Part shown: positions 43,551 through 52,895 of the stretch, one piece after another
How positions within the stretch are numbered: position 1 is the first letter of the stretch
Layout: each line of letters starts with the position of its first letter
DNA from: Propionibacteriaceae bacterium
Lineage (GTDB): Bacteria; Actinomycetota; Actinomycetes; Propionibacteriales; Propionibacteriaceae
Assembly (NCBI GenBank): GCA_003158895.1
Contig: PMLO01000090.1
Location: 40,830-104,829, forward strand
Direction: 5' to 3'
Length of the DNA stretch: 64,000 nucleotides
Position numbers and translations under genes: made by a program
The notes under the pieces: model-generated
Databases searched by the model: none
Told to the model about the DNA's origin: nothing
Seen by the model: the letters and a program-made list of their open reading frames with translations, nothing else

Positions 43551-45496
43551 CGAGCCCTGCCGGGTGGGTCGCCGGCCCTGACCCTGACCCCGCGGCGCGG
43601 CCTGTTGCGACCGCGTCGTCGTCGCCGGTGTCCCGCGCTGACCTGGAGGAGTGGGAAGTCGCAAACGAGCTGCCGGAGCTGACGGGTGTCAGCACGAAGG
43701 CAGTCGACTGGGGTCGGCAATGTCGCTACGACTGGCTGGTCCGCAGCGCGGCGGCGTGGGTCGGGGTCGCAGAGTCGAACGACCACTCCTGGTACAGCGA
43801 CTACCGAGACCCGGCCCGGAAAGTCACGTCGGCGTCGTATTGGATCTCTCACCGCACCGACCAGTTCGACTCCGCGGATCAGCTGAGTCCCGAGCCCGTC
43901 TCCGTCAGCTCGACCGCACCGGTCACCGCGGCCGGGCAGGCGCCGGCGAATGCGGGGGCTGCGGATCTTGCCCGGGCGGCCGTCGATCAGAACACGATCG
44001 TCGAGGTGCTGGGCCGGATGGGTGTCTCCGCCCCGGCGGACTGGGACGGGTTGTCGGACTTCCGGGTTCCTGCCGCCGCTTTGGGCATGCCTCACGGCCC
44101 CGACGACGGGCAAGGTGTCACGATCCGTCCACGTACCGGCACCTGGATCGCGTGGCACGGCTACGAGCTCGCCAGCGGGACAGAGAAGAGCCCGTACCGC
44201 GGAGACGTCATCCGGCTGGTGCAGACAGCGGCCGGCATCACGTATCCGGCCGCGGTGCGGTTGCTGGCCAGTGAGGCAGAGATTCCGGTTGTCAGGCGTG
44301 AAGCGGATGCGCCGCTGGCGGGCAGATCAAAGTTCTGGGAGTCGCCCGTCCGCACGCGGACATCGTTGGCGGAAGTCCTGGACGTCAACCGGGCCGCGTG
44401 GGCTTTCTACACCGAGCCGGTGTTGGCGCAGCAGGCGGCACGGTACCTCGCCTCACGCAGCATCGACGTGACCGCGTTGGAACGCGAAGCGGGCCGGCCG
44501 TTGGCCGGGCACACGCCCGGCTCCACGACTGGGCTCGTGGATCATCTGCGGCAGGCCGGTTTCAGCGACGACGCGATGGTCGACGCGGGCTGGGCGAACC
44601 GCCGCCCTGACGCCACGGAGCTAACCGACAGGTTCCGGCATCGTCTCCTGATCCCGTTCCGCGACGACCAGGACAACGTTCTGGGCGTCACAGGCCGGGA
44701 CGTGACCGGGGTCGCGAAGGCGAAGTACCTGAACACGTCCGCCACGATCGCCTACGACAAGTCCGCCATCCTCTACAGACCCGTACGAGCCGCCCTGGAC
44801 CCCGGAGCGACCGTGATCGCCGTAGAGGGAACCCTCGACGCGCTCGCGATCTCCGCCGCGGCCGCCACCGCCGGCGTGAGCGCGAAGTTCGCCCCGTGCA
44901 GCCAGTCCGGGCTGTCGTTGACGACGAAGGTAGCGCCCGTGTTCTTCGGCCTGTCGGACAGTCCGCCGCTGGTCTGTGCTGACGGTGACCTCGCCGGCCG
45001 GACCGCGACGGAGAAGTGGGCGCGGCTCGCAATGGGCACCTACCACCGCGAAGTCCTCTGCCTGGCCCTACCCGGCGGAAAAGACCCGGCCGAGTGGCTC
45101 TCTGAGCACGGCACCGCCGGGCTCGCGACGTTCACTCGCCAAGCCACATACAACACGGTCGTGGGCGTCCCCGCGGTATCGATGGCCCACCCGGTACACG
45201 CCGGCGAGTTCCTCGCCGCGGCGGAACTGGCGCGGCATCCGACGACAACGGAAACAGTCGCCGCCGAGACCCTGCCCGGACTGGCAGCCATCGCAGCGCA
45301 AGTCCCCGACCCGGCCGCGGTCAACAGGTTCGCGGCCGCGGCCGGGGCAATCATCGCGGGAACCGTCGACAACAACGACGCGGCGGCACCATGGCGCACA
45401 GGCCAGCTCCTGCACCTCGTACAGCACGAGCTCCACGACGACCACCCCCAACACACCCTGACCCTGACCGCCGCCCCGGCCCTTCATCAGATGTGA
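43547..45496 (+). CDS. TOPRIM (DnaG-type) primase-like protein
   Basis: A 649-residue protein. Residues 36-105 are the WGRQCR domain shared with the previous gene. Residues 150-260 resemble the DnaG zinc-binding region without its Cys (DGQGVTIRPRTGTWIAWHGY, then KSPYRGDVIRLVQTA). A DnaG-like core follows (RFRHRLLIPFRDDQDNVLGVTGR) and the TOPRIM domain shows Glu in AVEGTLDALAISAAA (about residue 425) and the DxD in LVCADGDLAGRTATEKW (about residue 478). The C-terminal 120 residues are Ala/His-rich. It probably primes the complementary strand after transfer, next to the relaxase region. Confidence 0.75.
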   Translation: MTSPAGWVAGPDPDPAARPVATASSSPVSRADLEEWEVANELPELTGVSTKAVDWGRQCRYDWLVRSAAAWVGVAESNDHSWYSDYRDPARKVTSASYWISHRTDQFDSADQLSPEPVSVSSTAPVTAAGQAPANAGAADLARAAVDQNTIVEVLGRMGVSAPADWDGLSDFRVPAAALGMPHGPDDGQGVTIRPRTGTWIAWHGYELASGTEKSPYRGDVIRLVQTAAGITYPAAVRLLASEAEIPVVRREADAPLAGRSKFWESPVRTRTSLAEVLDVNRAAWAFYTEPVLAQQAARYLASRSIDVTALEREAGRPLAGHTPGSTTGLVDHLRQAGFSDDAMVDAGWANRRPDATELTDRFRHRLLIPFRDDQDNVLGVTGRDVTGVAKAKYLNTSATIAYDKSAILYRPVRAALDPGATVIAVEGTLDALAISAAAATAGVSAKFAPCSQSGLSLTTKVAPVFFGLSDSPPLVCADGDLAGRTATEKWARLAMGTYHREVLCLALPGGKDPAEWLSEHGTAGLATFTRQATYNTVVGVPAVSMAHPVHAGEFLAAAELARHPTTTETVAAETLPGLAAIAAQVPDPAAVNRFAAAAGAIIAGTVDNNDAAAPWRTGQLLHLVQHELHDDHPQHTLTLTAAPALHQM

Positions 45497-45528
45497 GCCG
45501 AGCCAGTGGCCGTGTACGAGGTATTCAT

Positions 45529-45603
45529 ATGACCGTTTCGGCTGAGCCGGTCCTGCTATTGGCGCCCTGGTCGATCTGTCCCCCCGGCGGGTCTGTGGCA
45601 TGA
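45529..45603 (+). CDS. Small 24-aa coupled reading frame
   Basis: ATG 45529 opens MTVSAEPVLLLAPWSICPP and ends GGSVA. The stop overlaps the ATG of the following zinc-ribbon gene (ATGA), and a GAGGTA lies 5 bases upstream. It could be a leader peptide that sets translation of the next gene. No family. Confidence 0.4.
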   Translation: MTVSAEPVLLLAPWSICPPGGSVA

Positions 45604-46196
45604 ACCTCCGGGAGTGTGCGTGGTGTCGCGGGCCGATTCCGGCGACGCTGAGGCGTGATGCGGTGTGTTGTTCGGTTCGGTGTCGGCAGGCACGTCACCG
45701 GTTCACGACCGGTGCAGGCGTCGCGCAGGACCTCCACGACGCGTCGTTGCTGCAGCCGCCGACTTACATCGCGATGAGAGAAGCGATCGCCGACGCCAGA
45801 CGGGTCCTGAAGGAACGAGATGAGAAGGCGGAGCGGGTCGCCGACGAAGCCGAACGGATCGCCGCCGCTTCCCGGGCCGCCGAGCGAGACGAACGCATCC
45901 GCACCATCGATGCCAGCATGGCAGCGAGCCGGGCTCGTCACGAACGATGGGTGGAGGCACAGGCGCTCCGACGCCAACAGGCCGCAGCCGAGGCGGCGAC
46001 CCGCCAACCCCAGAACCCAGGCGGCGGCGACGAGACCCTCGGCTTTCCGGCCAGGAACGGCTCGTTCCCCGTCGTGTACACGCTGCAGGACCTCGCCGGG
46101 TGGGAGGCCACGTATCAGCTGGAAGCGCCGGGCATGGGGCGTGGCGGCGAGTCCTCGAGCATCACGTCGGCCTGTTCGCCGACTGGGTCGGATTGA
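45600..46196 (+). CDS. Zinc-ribbon/coiled-coil protein
   Basis: A 198-residue protein. The N-terminal ECAWCRGPIPATLRRDAVCCSVRCRQARHRF is a CxxC/CxxxC zinc ribbon often found in DNA-binding proteins of actinobacterial elements. The middle 100 residues are a charged coiled coil (RVLKERDEKAERVADEAERI). The C-terminus is a short globular segment (TLQDLAGWEATYQLEA). The stop overlaps the next ATG (TGATG). Confidence 0.6.
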   Translation: MNLRECAWCRGPIPATLRRDAVCCSVRCRQARHRFTTGAGVAQDLHDASLLQPPTYIAMREAIADARRVLKERDEKAERVADEAERIAAASRAAERDERIRTIDASMAASRARHERWVEAQALRRQQAAAEAATRQPQNPGGGDETLGFPARNGSFPVVYTLQDLAGWEATYQLEAPGMGRGGESSSITSACSPTGSD

Positions 46197-46501
46197 TGAC
46201 CGACCGGTGGGCGACCGGCCTCCCTGAGCATCTCGTTGACCCGGCGTGGGCCGCGCTGTACCTGACGACAACGTCGCTGTCGGGGCAGGTCAGTGTCTTC
46301 GTCGGCGGCGGCGATCTCGACCGCGACCTGCTCTACCCGTACGACCCGATCGACCCTGACAGACTCATTTTGGCCAGGATGGCCGCGTTGGGCCTGATCC
46401 GGGTGGACATCGAACCGGGTGAGCCTGTGATGGTGCGGGTCCTCCATGACCTCGGCCAGGTCCAGTGGAACGCGAAGGTCCGGCAGCCTCACGCGTCCTG
46501 A
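46196..46501 (+). CDS. Small hypothetical protein
   Basis: A 101-residue protein (MTDRWATGLPEHLVDPAWAA, then LIRVDIEPGEPVMVRVLHDL) without motifs. The ATG at 46196 overlaps the previous stop. Last gene before the 388-base region upstream of the relaxase. Confidence 0.5.
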   Translation: MTDRWATGLPEHLVDPAWAALYLTTTSLSGQVSVFVGGGDLDRDLLYPYDPIDPDRLILARMAALGLIRVDIEPGEPVMVRVLHDLGQVQWNAKVRQPHAS

Positions 46502-46889
46502 TCGTAGGCGCCAGTATCGTCGCCGACCCCCGAGGAGCGACGAGGAGAAGGTGGTCGTCGCAACGCCATGTCGATCGCGATCGAGGAGGCGACCAGCGCG
46601 AACCCAACTGTCCATCCGGTGCGGGCACGGCTCCCGAGAATCTGTGTCACGGTAAAGACGCCAGCCCACCCCCGTCGCGCTGCCGTTCACGGCGGGGCTT
46701 GCCTGACACAAGTGTCACTTGGTCCTGCCACCGACAGACACGCGCACACTGCACGCCGCGACCCTCTGACGGCAACGAAACCCGGGGCACGACGGCCACG
46801 ACCACGACGACGGAGCCACCCATCCGAGACGAAAAGGGGAGGGTTCACCGCGGTGCATGAAGAACCACTTCTGGTGATGGGACCTGCTC
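46502..46889 (+). other. Candidate origin of transfer (oriT) region
   Basis: A 388-base non-coding region directly upstream of the relaxase gene, holding three inverted repeats: a perfect palindrome TCGATCGCGATCGA at 46571-46584, GCCGT-TC-ACGGC at 46682-46693, and TGACACAAGTGTCA at 46704-46717. Clustered palindromes next to a MobF relaxase are the usual setting of oriT and nic. The exact nic site cannot be read from the sequence. Confidence 0.5.
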
Positions 46890-49800
46890 ATGTCGGTGTC
46901 GATCAACCGTCTTGTCGGCGCCAAAGGCGCCGAGTATCTGCTGCGCACCATCGCGCACGGCGACGGACGATCGGCTGCCGGCTCAGCACTGACTCGCTAC
47001 TACGCCGAGTCCGGAACTCCGCCTGGCCGCTGGTTCGGGGCCGGCCTCACCCAACTCGACGACGGCCGCGGCATCGAGGCCGGCAGCGAAGTAGGCGAGG
47101 ACCAACTACGCAACATGCTGGGCGGCGGCTTCGATCCGGTGACGATGAAACCGCTCGGCAAAGTCCTCAGCCCGTACCTGAAGCAGACCGGACCCGACGG
47201 GAAACCGATCGAACGCCGCTCAGTGACCGGCTTCGACCTGACCTTCTCGGTGCCCAAGTCTGTCTCTGCGATGTGGGCCATCGCTGACGGCGGGACCCAG
47301 GCGATCATCTACGAAGCGCACCAGGAAGCGATCAGGCAGGCACTCGTCTGGGCCGAGGAACACGTCTTCTTCTCCCGCTCAGGCCACAACGGCGTACTCC
47401 AAGAACGGATCCATGGTGTCGTCGGGGCCGGGTTCGACCACTGGGACTCGCGCGCCGCCGACCCGCAGCTACACACCCACCTCGTGATACAGAACCGGGC
47501 AAAGTCGGTCTCCGACGGGCAGTGGCGCACCCTCGACTCCCGCGCCATCTACAAGGCCACGGTCACGCTCTCCGAGCTGCACCAGGTCTTGCTGCAAGAC
47601 GAGCTGACGCGCCGACTCGGTGTCGGCTGGGACCCACGGACCCGCACCCACAGCCACGTCCCGAAGTGGGAAGTGACCGGAGTCAGCGACGCGCTCCAGG
47701 CCGAGTTCTCACAACGCTCCGCGGCAATCGCAGTCCACAAGGACGAACAGGTCGCCGCGTTCGAGGCGACACACAGCCGTAAACCGACCGCCGTTGAGGT
47801 GCTACGGATGCGTCAGGCAGCGACCCTGGCGACCCGGGAAGACAAGCACGAGCACTCCCTCGCCGACCTCACCGAGCAATGGCGCGAACGAGCCCGAACC
47901 TATGTCGGCGAAGACACCGTCTCCTTCGTTGAGAGCCTCGCCCGCAACGACATGCCGCTACTACGCGCCGACGACCTCACCGACGACATGCTGACCGAGC
48001 TCGGCACGGTCGCTCTCACCGGTGTCACCGAGAAGCGGGCGACGTTCACCCGCGCGAACGTGCACGCTGAACTGTCCCGGCGAATGGCCGAAATCCGGTT
48101 CGCCTCCGCAGCCGACCGCATCGCCGCCACCGAACGCGCCGCCACCATCGCCGTCGAGTCCGCGCTACGAATCTCCGCCGACGAGCTGCACCACACCCCC
48201 GACGCGTACCGCGACCAGAAGGCCGGCGTGTCCCGCTTCCGAGGCGTCGGGACCGAACTGTTCACCACCACCGCACTCCTCGACGCCGAACACAGACTCG
48301 TCGAGACCTCACACCTGACCACCGGACCCCGCGTCAACCTCGACACCATCGACGCCACAGTCGGCGACGACGAGCACGGCCAGCGACGCAACATGACCGG
48401 CAAAAAGCACGGCCTCAGCGACGAACAACTTGCCGCAGTCGCCGACATCGCCACCTCCGGCCGCATCGTCGACGTGCTAGTCGGACCAGCCGGGACCGGG
48501 AAGTCGACCACCATGGCCGGCCTACGCCAAGCATGGGAACACCACCACGGCGACGGCTCAGTCGTCGGCGCAGCACCATCAGCAGCCGCAGCTGAAGTCC
48601 TCTCAGGCGAACTCGGCATCGCCTGCGAGAACACCGCGAAATGGCTCACCGAGCTCGCAGCGACCGGCCGTCGGCAGGCCGAGCTCCACCGGCTCGAGCA
48701 TCCGACCCTGACCCCCGAACAAGCCCGAGCGGCAGCACAACACGCCCACACACGACTCGCAGCAGCCGAACAAACCGGGAACGAAGCCACCATCAAAGCC
48801 GCAAAGCAGGACTACTTCGACCTGCTCGCCCTCACCTCACCGCAGCGACGAGCCGACCGGATCGCGGCCGTCAAGGCCGAGCTCCAGCAGTGGACCATCA
48901 AACCCGGCCAGCTCCTCATCGTCGACGAAGCCTCCCTGGCAGGCACGTTCGCCCTCGACGAACTCCGTCACCATGTCGCAACCGCCGGCGCGAAAATGCT
49001 GCTCGTCGGCGACTGGGCACAGCTCGCAGCCGTCGACGCCGGCGGCGCGTTCAGCCTGCTCGTCCACGACCGCGGCGACGCTCCTCAGCTCGCGGAAGTC
49101 CGCCGCTTCGAGCAGGACTGGGAGAAGGCGGCCTCACTACTGATGCGCCTGGGACATCGCGAGTGCATCGCCGACTACCAGCAAGCCGGCCGCATCGTCG
49201 GCGGAACCCGAGACGCGCTCCTCGACAAGATCTACGACGACTGGCGCGCAGACCTCGCAGGCGGCGACACCAGCGTCATGATCGCCGGCGACAACCAAGT
49301 CGTCGCCGCGCTCAACACCCGCGCCCGCACCGACCTCATCGCAGCAGGCGTCGTGCGCGGCCGCGAAGTCCCTATCGCCGACGAGCTCCACGCAGCACGA
49401 GGCGACCGGGTCATCACCAGACACAACGACCGCAGACTCACCACCAGCAAACGAGCCGGCGGATGGGTCAAGAACGGCGACCAATGGGACGTGGTCACCG
49501 CGCACCGCGACGGATCCCTGACCGTGAAACGCAGCAAAGGCGGCGGCACACTCCGACTGCCGACCAGCTACGTCCGCGAACACGTCCAGCTCGCCTACGC
49601 GTCCACCACACACCGCGCACAAGGCATCACCGTCCAACACGGACGCAGCCTCATCGACCCGACTACGACCCGCGAAGCCAACTACGTCGGCGCGACCCGC
49701 GGCCGGATCGACAACACCATCTACGTCGACACCGCCTACGACCCCACACCCGACACCAGCTACCTACCAGCCGACACTGTCACCGTCGCAGATGTCCTGA

Positions 49801-50558
49801 CCAAGGTCCTCGCCAACATCGGCGCCGAGCAGTCCGCAACAGCAACCATCGCCGCGCACCTCGACGACGCACAATCCCTGCCACGTCTCTACGCCGAATA
49901 CACCACCATCGCCGCAGACGCCGACCTCAACCACTGGACCAACAGCCTCACCCGTGCCGGCCTCGACGCCGACCAGCTCCAACAATCACCCGCCTGGGGA
50001 CCACTGGTCGCCGCCCTCCGCACAGCCGACAGCCTCGGCGTCAACCTCGACACCACCCTGCCGCAGCTCGTCACGAACCTGCCAGACGACCAAGCCGCCG
50101 TCCTGCACTACCGCATCGACACCCTGATCAAAACCCTCACCGCTCGCGGAGCCAAACCACGACGAGACCGCAGCATCATCGGCCTCATCCCAGCAGCCCA
50201 CGCAGACGACCCCAGCCTCAGCCGCGCCCTCGCCGAACGCGCACGCACGATGGAACAACGCGTCGACACCCAGCTCACACGAGCGCTCGAGACACACGCC
50301 GCATGGACCCGGCTACTCGGCACACCACCCACCGACCCCGCACTCCACCAGCAATGGTGGACCCAAGCCAGGATCATGGCCGCGTTCCGCGAGCTCCACG
50401 ACGCCACCACCACACCCGACAAGATCGTCGAAGCCGCAACCACCATCCGCGAACGCTCCGACGCACGAGTCGCCCGCGCGGCACTCCAACAAGCCCAACA
50501 GCTCGCACAACAAGCCGCCGCCCAGCACAGCGGGACCCCGGACCTCCGACCGCTGTAA
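46890..50558 (+). CDS. MobF-type relaxase/helicase (TraA/TrwC-like)
   Basis: A 1222-residue bifunctional protein. The N-terminal 300 residues are a TrwC-type relaxase: candidate tyrosines in LTRYYAESGTPPGRWFGAGL (residues 37-38), GFDLTFSVPKSVSAMWAI, and the metal-binding His cluster in DPQLHTHLVIQNRAKS. The central part is a RecD-like SF1 helicase with Walker A VLVGPAGTGKSTTMAGL (about residue 530), Walker B LLIVDEASLAGTFAL and a late motif with YASTTHRAQGITVQHG. The remaining 250 residues are helical. It nicks oriT, stays bound to the 5' end and unwinds the transferred strand. Length and order are full for the family. Confidence 0.9.
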   Translation: MSVSINRLVGAKGAEYLLRTIAHGDGRSAAGSALTRYYAESGTPPGRWFGAGLTQLDDGRGIEAGSEVGEDQLRNMLGGGFDPVTMKPLGKVLSPYLKQTGPDGKPIERRSVTGFDLTFSVPKSVSAMWAIADGGTQAIIYEAHQEAIRQALVWAEEHVFFSRSGHNGVLQERIHGVVGAGFDHWDSRAADPQLHTHLVIQNRAKSVSDGQWRTLDSRAIYKATVTLSELHQVLLQDELTRRLGVGWDPRTRTHSHVPKWEVTGVSDALQAEFSQRSAAIAVHKDEQVAAFEATHSRKPTAVEVLRMRQAATLATREDKHEHSLADLTEQWRERARTYVGEDTVSFVESLARNDMPLLRADDLTDDMLTELGTVALTGVTEKRATFTRANVHAELSRRMAEIRFASAADRIAATERAATIAVESALRISADELHHTPDAYRDQKAGVSRFRGVGTELFTTTALLDAEHRLVETSHLTTGPRVNLDTIDATVGDDEHGQRRNMTGKKHGLSDEQLAAVADIATSGRIVDVLVGPAGTGKSTTMAGLRQAWEHHHGDGSVVGAAPSAAAAEVLSGELGIACENTAKWLTELAATGRRQAELHRLEHPTLTPEQARAAAQHAHTRLAAAEQTGNEATIKAAKQDYFDLLALTSPQRRADRIAAVKAELQQWTIKPGQLLIVDEASLAGTFALDELRHHVATAGAKMLLVGDWAQLAAVDAGGAFSLLVHDRGDAPQLAEVRRFEQDWEKAASLLMRLGHRECIADYQQAGRIVGGTRDALLDKIYDDWRADLAGGDTSVMIAGDNQVVAALNTRARTDLIAAGVVRGREVPIADELHAARGDRVITRHNDRRLTTSKRAGGWVKNGDQWDVVTAHRDGSLTVKRSKGGGTLRLPTSYVREHVQLAYASTTHRAQGITVQHGRSLIDPTTTREANYVGATRGRIDNTIYVDTAYDPTPDTSYLPADTVTVADVLTKVLANIGAEQSATATIAAHLDDAQSLPRLYAEYTTIAADADLNHWTNSLTRAGLDADQLQQSPAWGPLVAALRTADSLGVNLDTTLPQLVTNLPDDQAAVLHYRIDTLIKTLTARGAKPRRDRSIIGLIPAAHADDPSLSRALAERARTMEQRVDTQLTRALETHAAWTRLLGTPPTDPALHQQWWTQARIMAAFRELHDATTTPDKIVEAATTIRERSDARVARAALQQAQQLAQQAAAQHSGTPDLRPL

Positions 50559-50668
50559 CGACCGCGCAGCCGCCCCGACGCCCGCACGCCGCTATCGTCC
50601 AAGGTCAGGGTCTCGCGCCGTGAATTCTCGTGACTGGTGACCGCAACGATGGCGGTCCCTATTGGGCT

Positions 50669-51523
50669 CTACGTTGCCCACTGGGACGCCGACGGCACAC
50701 CATTCGGCGCCATCCAAGGACGACTGTCGGTGACGGCCTGCGCTGCGGTCAGAATGAGTTGCGCCGCAGAGTCCGCGACCTGAGAGATGTATGCGCTGAT
50801 CCCGGCAATCGCGAGCGCCAAGAAGGCAACCGCGATCGCGAGAGGGACCAGCTCCTCCCAGGCGACGTCGACCTCGGCGAGGAGCGCGACGAAGGCCGCG
50901 ATGTCTGCCAGCCCCGTGACGCCGGTTCCTTCAAACAGCGCGGCGACCGCCAAGCTCAGGGAACGGATGAACTGGATGGCGGACCAGATCGCCTCCAGCG
51001 CAGCCGCTCCGGCGGTCAAGATGTAGAGAAGTGCGCCAGTTAGCCAGTTCCGCATCTGCTCGTCGGCAGCCTCCAGAGCCCCGGCCGCAGACCGGAAGCG
51101 GTCTTCGAGGTTGAAGGCAATGAAGTGATCGTCTGCGACCAGCGCCTCATAGACGTCGCTCGCCGGACCAACCCAGCCCGACCTGCCGGCCGACATGCGA
51201 TGGACCTCGAACTCGGTCGTGATCGGCTCAGCTGCCCTGGTGGCGTAGTCCCGGAAGACGCGCGCCGCATCGCCAAGGCTGTTCAGCGCCTGGCAGGTGG
51301 GCGTCCACGTGGGCACCTGCTGCGGGACGACCCGGCTGAAGTCGTTCCGGGCTGCGGACAGCTGAGCGGCAGCTGGCGACCGAGGAAAGGGAACTCCCGC
51401 TGGGAGACGCGATAGGAGGCTCAGGAGCCGGGTCACTTCACCGGTGAGGATGCCCAAGTCGGTCTGCACCTTCGCGGTGACTGCCGTGGCTCGCTCAACA
51501 AGCTGTTGCAGGTCATCGGCCAC
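50669..51523 (-). CDS. WXG-type protein with C-terminal membrane segments
   Basis: A 284-residue protein. The N-terminal 130 residues are helical and end in RSGWVGPASDVYEALVADD, a WxG turn followed by a helix, as in type VII secretion substrates. Three hydrophobic helices follow (LTGALLYILTAGAAALEAIW, SLAVAALF and VPLAIAVAFLALAIAGISAYI). GTG 51523 has AGGAG 7 bases upstream, which overlaps the stop of the gene above. Last gene of a five-gene minus-strand cassette that converges with the relaxase gene. A secreted pore-forming or membrane-acting effector is possible, but only inferred. Confidence 0.55.
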   Translation of the reverse strand: MADDLQQLVERATAVTAKVQTDLGILTGEVTRLLSLLSRLPAGVPFPRSPAAAQLSAARNDFSRVVPQQVPTWTPTCQALNSLGDAARVFRDYATRAAEPITTEFEVHRMSAGRSGWVGPASDVYEALVADDHFIAFNLEDRFRSAAGALEAADEQMRNWLTGALLYILTAGAAALEAIWSAIQFIRSLSLAVAALFEGTGVTGLADIAAFVALLAEVDVAWEELVPLAIAVAFLALAIAGISAYISQVADSAAQLILTAAQAVTDSRPWMAPNGVPSASQWAT

Positions 51524-51526
51524 GTC

Positions 51527-51895
51527 TCATCTCCTGGCTTCCTTATCCGCGTCAATCAGTCTGGCGACCTCACCGGCCCATTCAGTTCCCTGCGCCTCGG
51601 CCGCTGCGTACGCATACGACGTCTCCAGGAGCTGGTCCTTGATGCTGGCGCACACCTGCGCCGCGACCCCGTAGCCGACACCCGTCTGTGAGTCGGTCGA
51701 CTGTGAGAAGACGTCGATGAGATGCTGGTATGCCTCGTAGACCTTGGCGAATTTCGGCTCCTGGTTGGGCACGCTCAAGCAGTCCCGGATCGCGCCAGCA
51801 AGAACTCTGCAGTCAGCGCCGATCTGCCCCCACGAATCGGCTTGCTGACCAAACCAGGACAGTCGGTAACTGATCGTGGCCAGATCCTGACTCAT
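51527..51895 (-). CDS. Small WXG100-like/ESX-associated helical protein
   Basis: A 122-residue all-helical protein (SYRLSWFGQQADSWGQIGAD, then VSQSTDSQTGVGYGVAAQVC in the second half) of the size range of WXG100/ESX partners. No perfect WxG is present; FGQQADSWGQ is the nearest. ATG 51895 overlaps the stop of the YbaB-like gene (ATGA). Confidence 0.5.
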   Translation of the reverse strand: MSQDLATISYRLSWFGQQADSWGQIGADCRVLAGAIRDCLSVPNQEPKFAKVYEAYQHLIDVFSQSTDSQTGVGYGVAAQVCASIKDQLLETSYAYAAAEAQGTEWAGEVARLIDADKEARR

Positions 51896-52440
51896 GTGAT
51901 AATCCCCATGTCTAGCAATTCGGTGACCTCGGCCACCATGTCATCTAACTCGGCCCTTCGCCTGTTAGTAGTGGCGTGGAGGTGGGACTCGGCGTCCTGC
52001 AATGTTTGTGTGATCAACTGTGCGATCCCGTCGACAGCCTTATGCCTCAACCAGTCCTCTGACAGGGCCACGCCAACGATGCGATCCCCGGCGACAGTGA
52101 CAACGACCTCGCCGCGCAGAGATGACACACGGTTCTCGATCGGAGACGACTCGTTGAGGGCGATGTCGGCCTGAGCCCTTACCCGGTGAACGAGCCGGGC
52201 ACTGGCCAGGTTGCCCAGCCGACCGTAGATGTCCGAACCCGACGGCAGCACGCGCCCCTTCGGCGTTCTAGACATGATCGCGACCTGGAGGCTCATTCTC
52301 AGCAGAGCAGGACTTGAAGCGAATCGGGTCCGCCATCGCGGGTCGATGTGCGCCCACGCAATGCGCCCGTTCGCATCCCGCTCGACAGTGACGAGATCGA
52401 CGCGGTCGTGCATAGACAGATCCTCGGTTGCGGATGTCAC
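51892..52440 (-). CDS. YbaB/EbfC-like protein
   Basis: A 182-residue protein. The C-terminal 90 residues (SSLRGEVVVTVAGDRIVGVALSE, then VDGIAQLITQTLQDAESHL) follow the YbaB/EbfC fold, which in actinobacterial type VII-like loci is often encoded beside WXG proteins. The N-terminal 90 residues are unrelated. The GTG at 52440 overlaps the stop of the upstream gene (GTGA); ATG 52413 is an alternative. Confidence 0.6.
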   Translation of the reverse strand: MTSATEDLSMHDRVDLVTVERDANGRIAWAHIDPRWRTRFASSPALLRMSLQVAIMSRTPKGRVLPSGSDIYGRLGNLASARLVHRVRAQADIALNESSPIENRVSSLRGEVVVTVAGDRIVGVALSEDWLRHKAVDGIAQLITQTLQDAESHLHATTNRRRAELDDMVAEVTELLDMGIIT

Positions 52441-52628
52441 GGCCGGAGCTTCCGCCCCGAAAGAACCAAGAGCACCAGGCTCAGCGCCACCAGACAACCA
52501 TCAATTAGCAGCAAGTTGGGGCTCTTGGCTGTCGCCAGGCCCACGACAGCGAAAACGAACATGATCAACGCGATCACGAAGCTCACAAGGACAGACGATC
52601 TAGGAGGAGACTGCCGGCGCTGAATCAC
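52437..52628 (-). CDS. Two-helix membrane protein
   Basis: A 63-residue protein with two transmembrane helices (SFVIALIMFVFAVVGLAT and LIDGCLVALSLVLLVLSG) and basic ends. GTG 52628 and the stop both take part in GTGA overlaps with the neighbouring frames, so it is probably a translated member of this cassette. Confidence 0.55.
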   Translation of the reverse strand: MIQRRQSPPRSSVLVSFVIALIMFVFAVVGLATAKSPNLLLIDGCLVALSLVLLVLSGRKLRP

Positions 52629-52813
52629 GGCACGTCCTTTGCTCGACGCTGAGGGGCAACGTTTGGCTGGAACAGGGGGGTCAACGACAACAGGTGGATC
52701 GAGCGTCGGGCCATGCGCGGCAGATTAGCAGAGGTGGGGTCCGTGCCCGGTTCACACCACATGAAGCCAGCCTGGTACCAGGACGCTAACCGCGCGGCGA
52801 CACTGGCGCCCAT
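52625..52813 (-). CDS. Possible small first gene of the WXG/YbaB cassette
   Basis: A 62-residue frame (MGASVAARLASWYQAGFMWC to QRRAKDVP) ending in a GTGA overlap with the two-helix gene. No domain; the overlap is its only support. The rest of the 52814-52895 spacer contains the divergent promoters and nothing else recognisable. Confidence 0.3.
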   Translation of the reverse strand: MGASVAARLASWYQAGFMWCEPGTDPTSANLPRMARRSIHLLSLTPLFQPNVAPQRRAKDVP

Positions 52814-52895
52814 TCGTCGTTCGTGGGCAGTGCCACCGGCTCGCCGGAGCAGAGCCGTTATGGGGTCAGCACCCGCGTCACTCTAGGCTTGCTCC

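Noticed and set aside
48641..50623. A 660-aa plus-strand frame within the relaxase gene
   Set aside because: Almost entirely Arg/Pro/His; an out-of-frame shadow of the relaxase helicase region.
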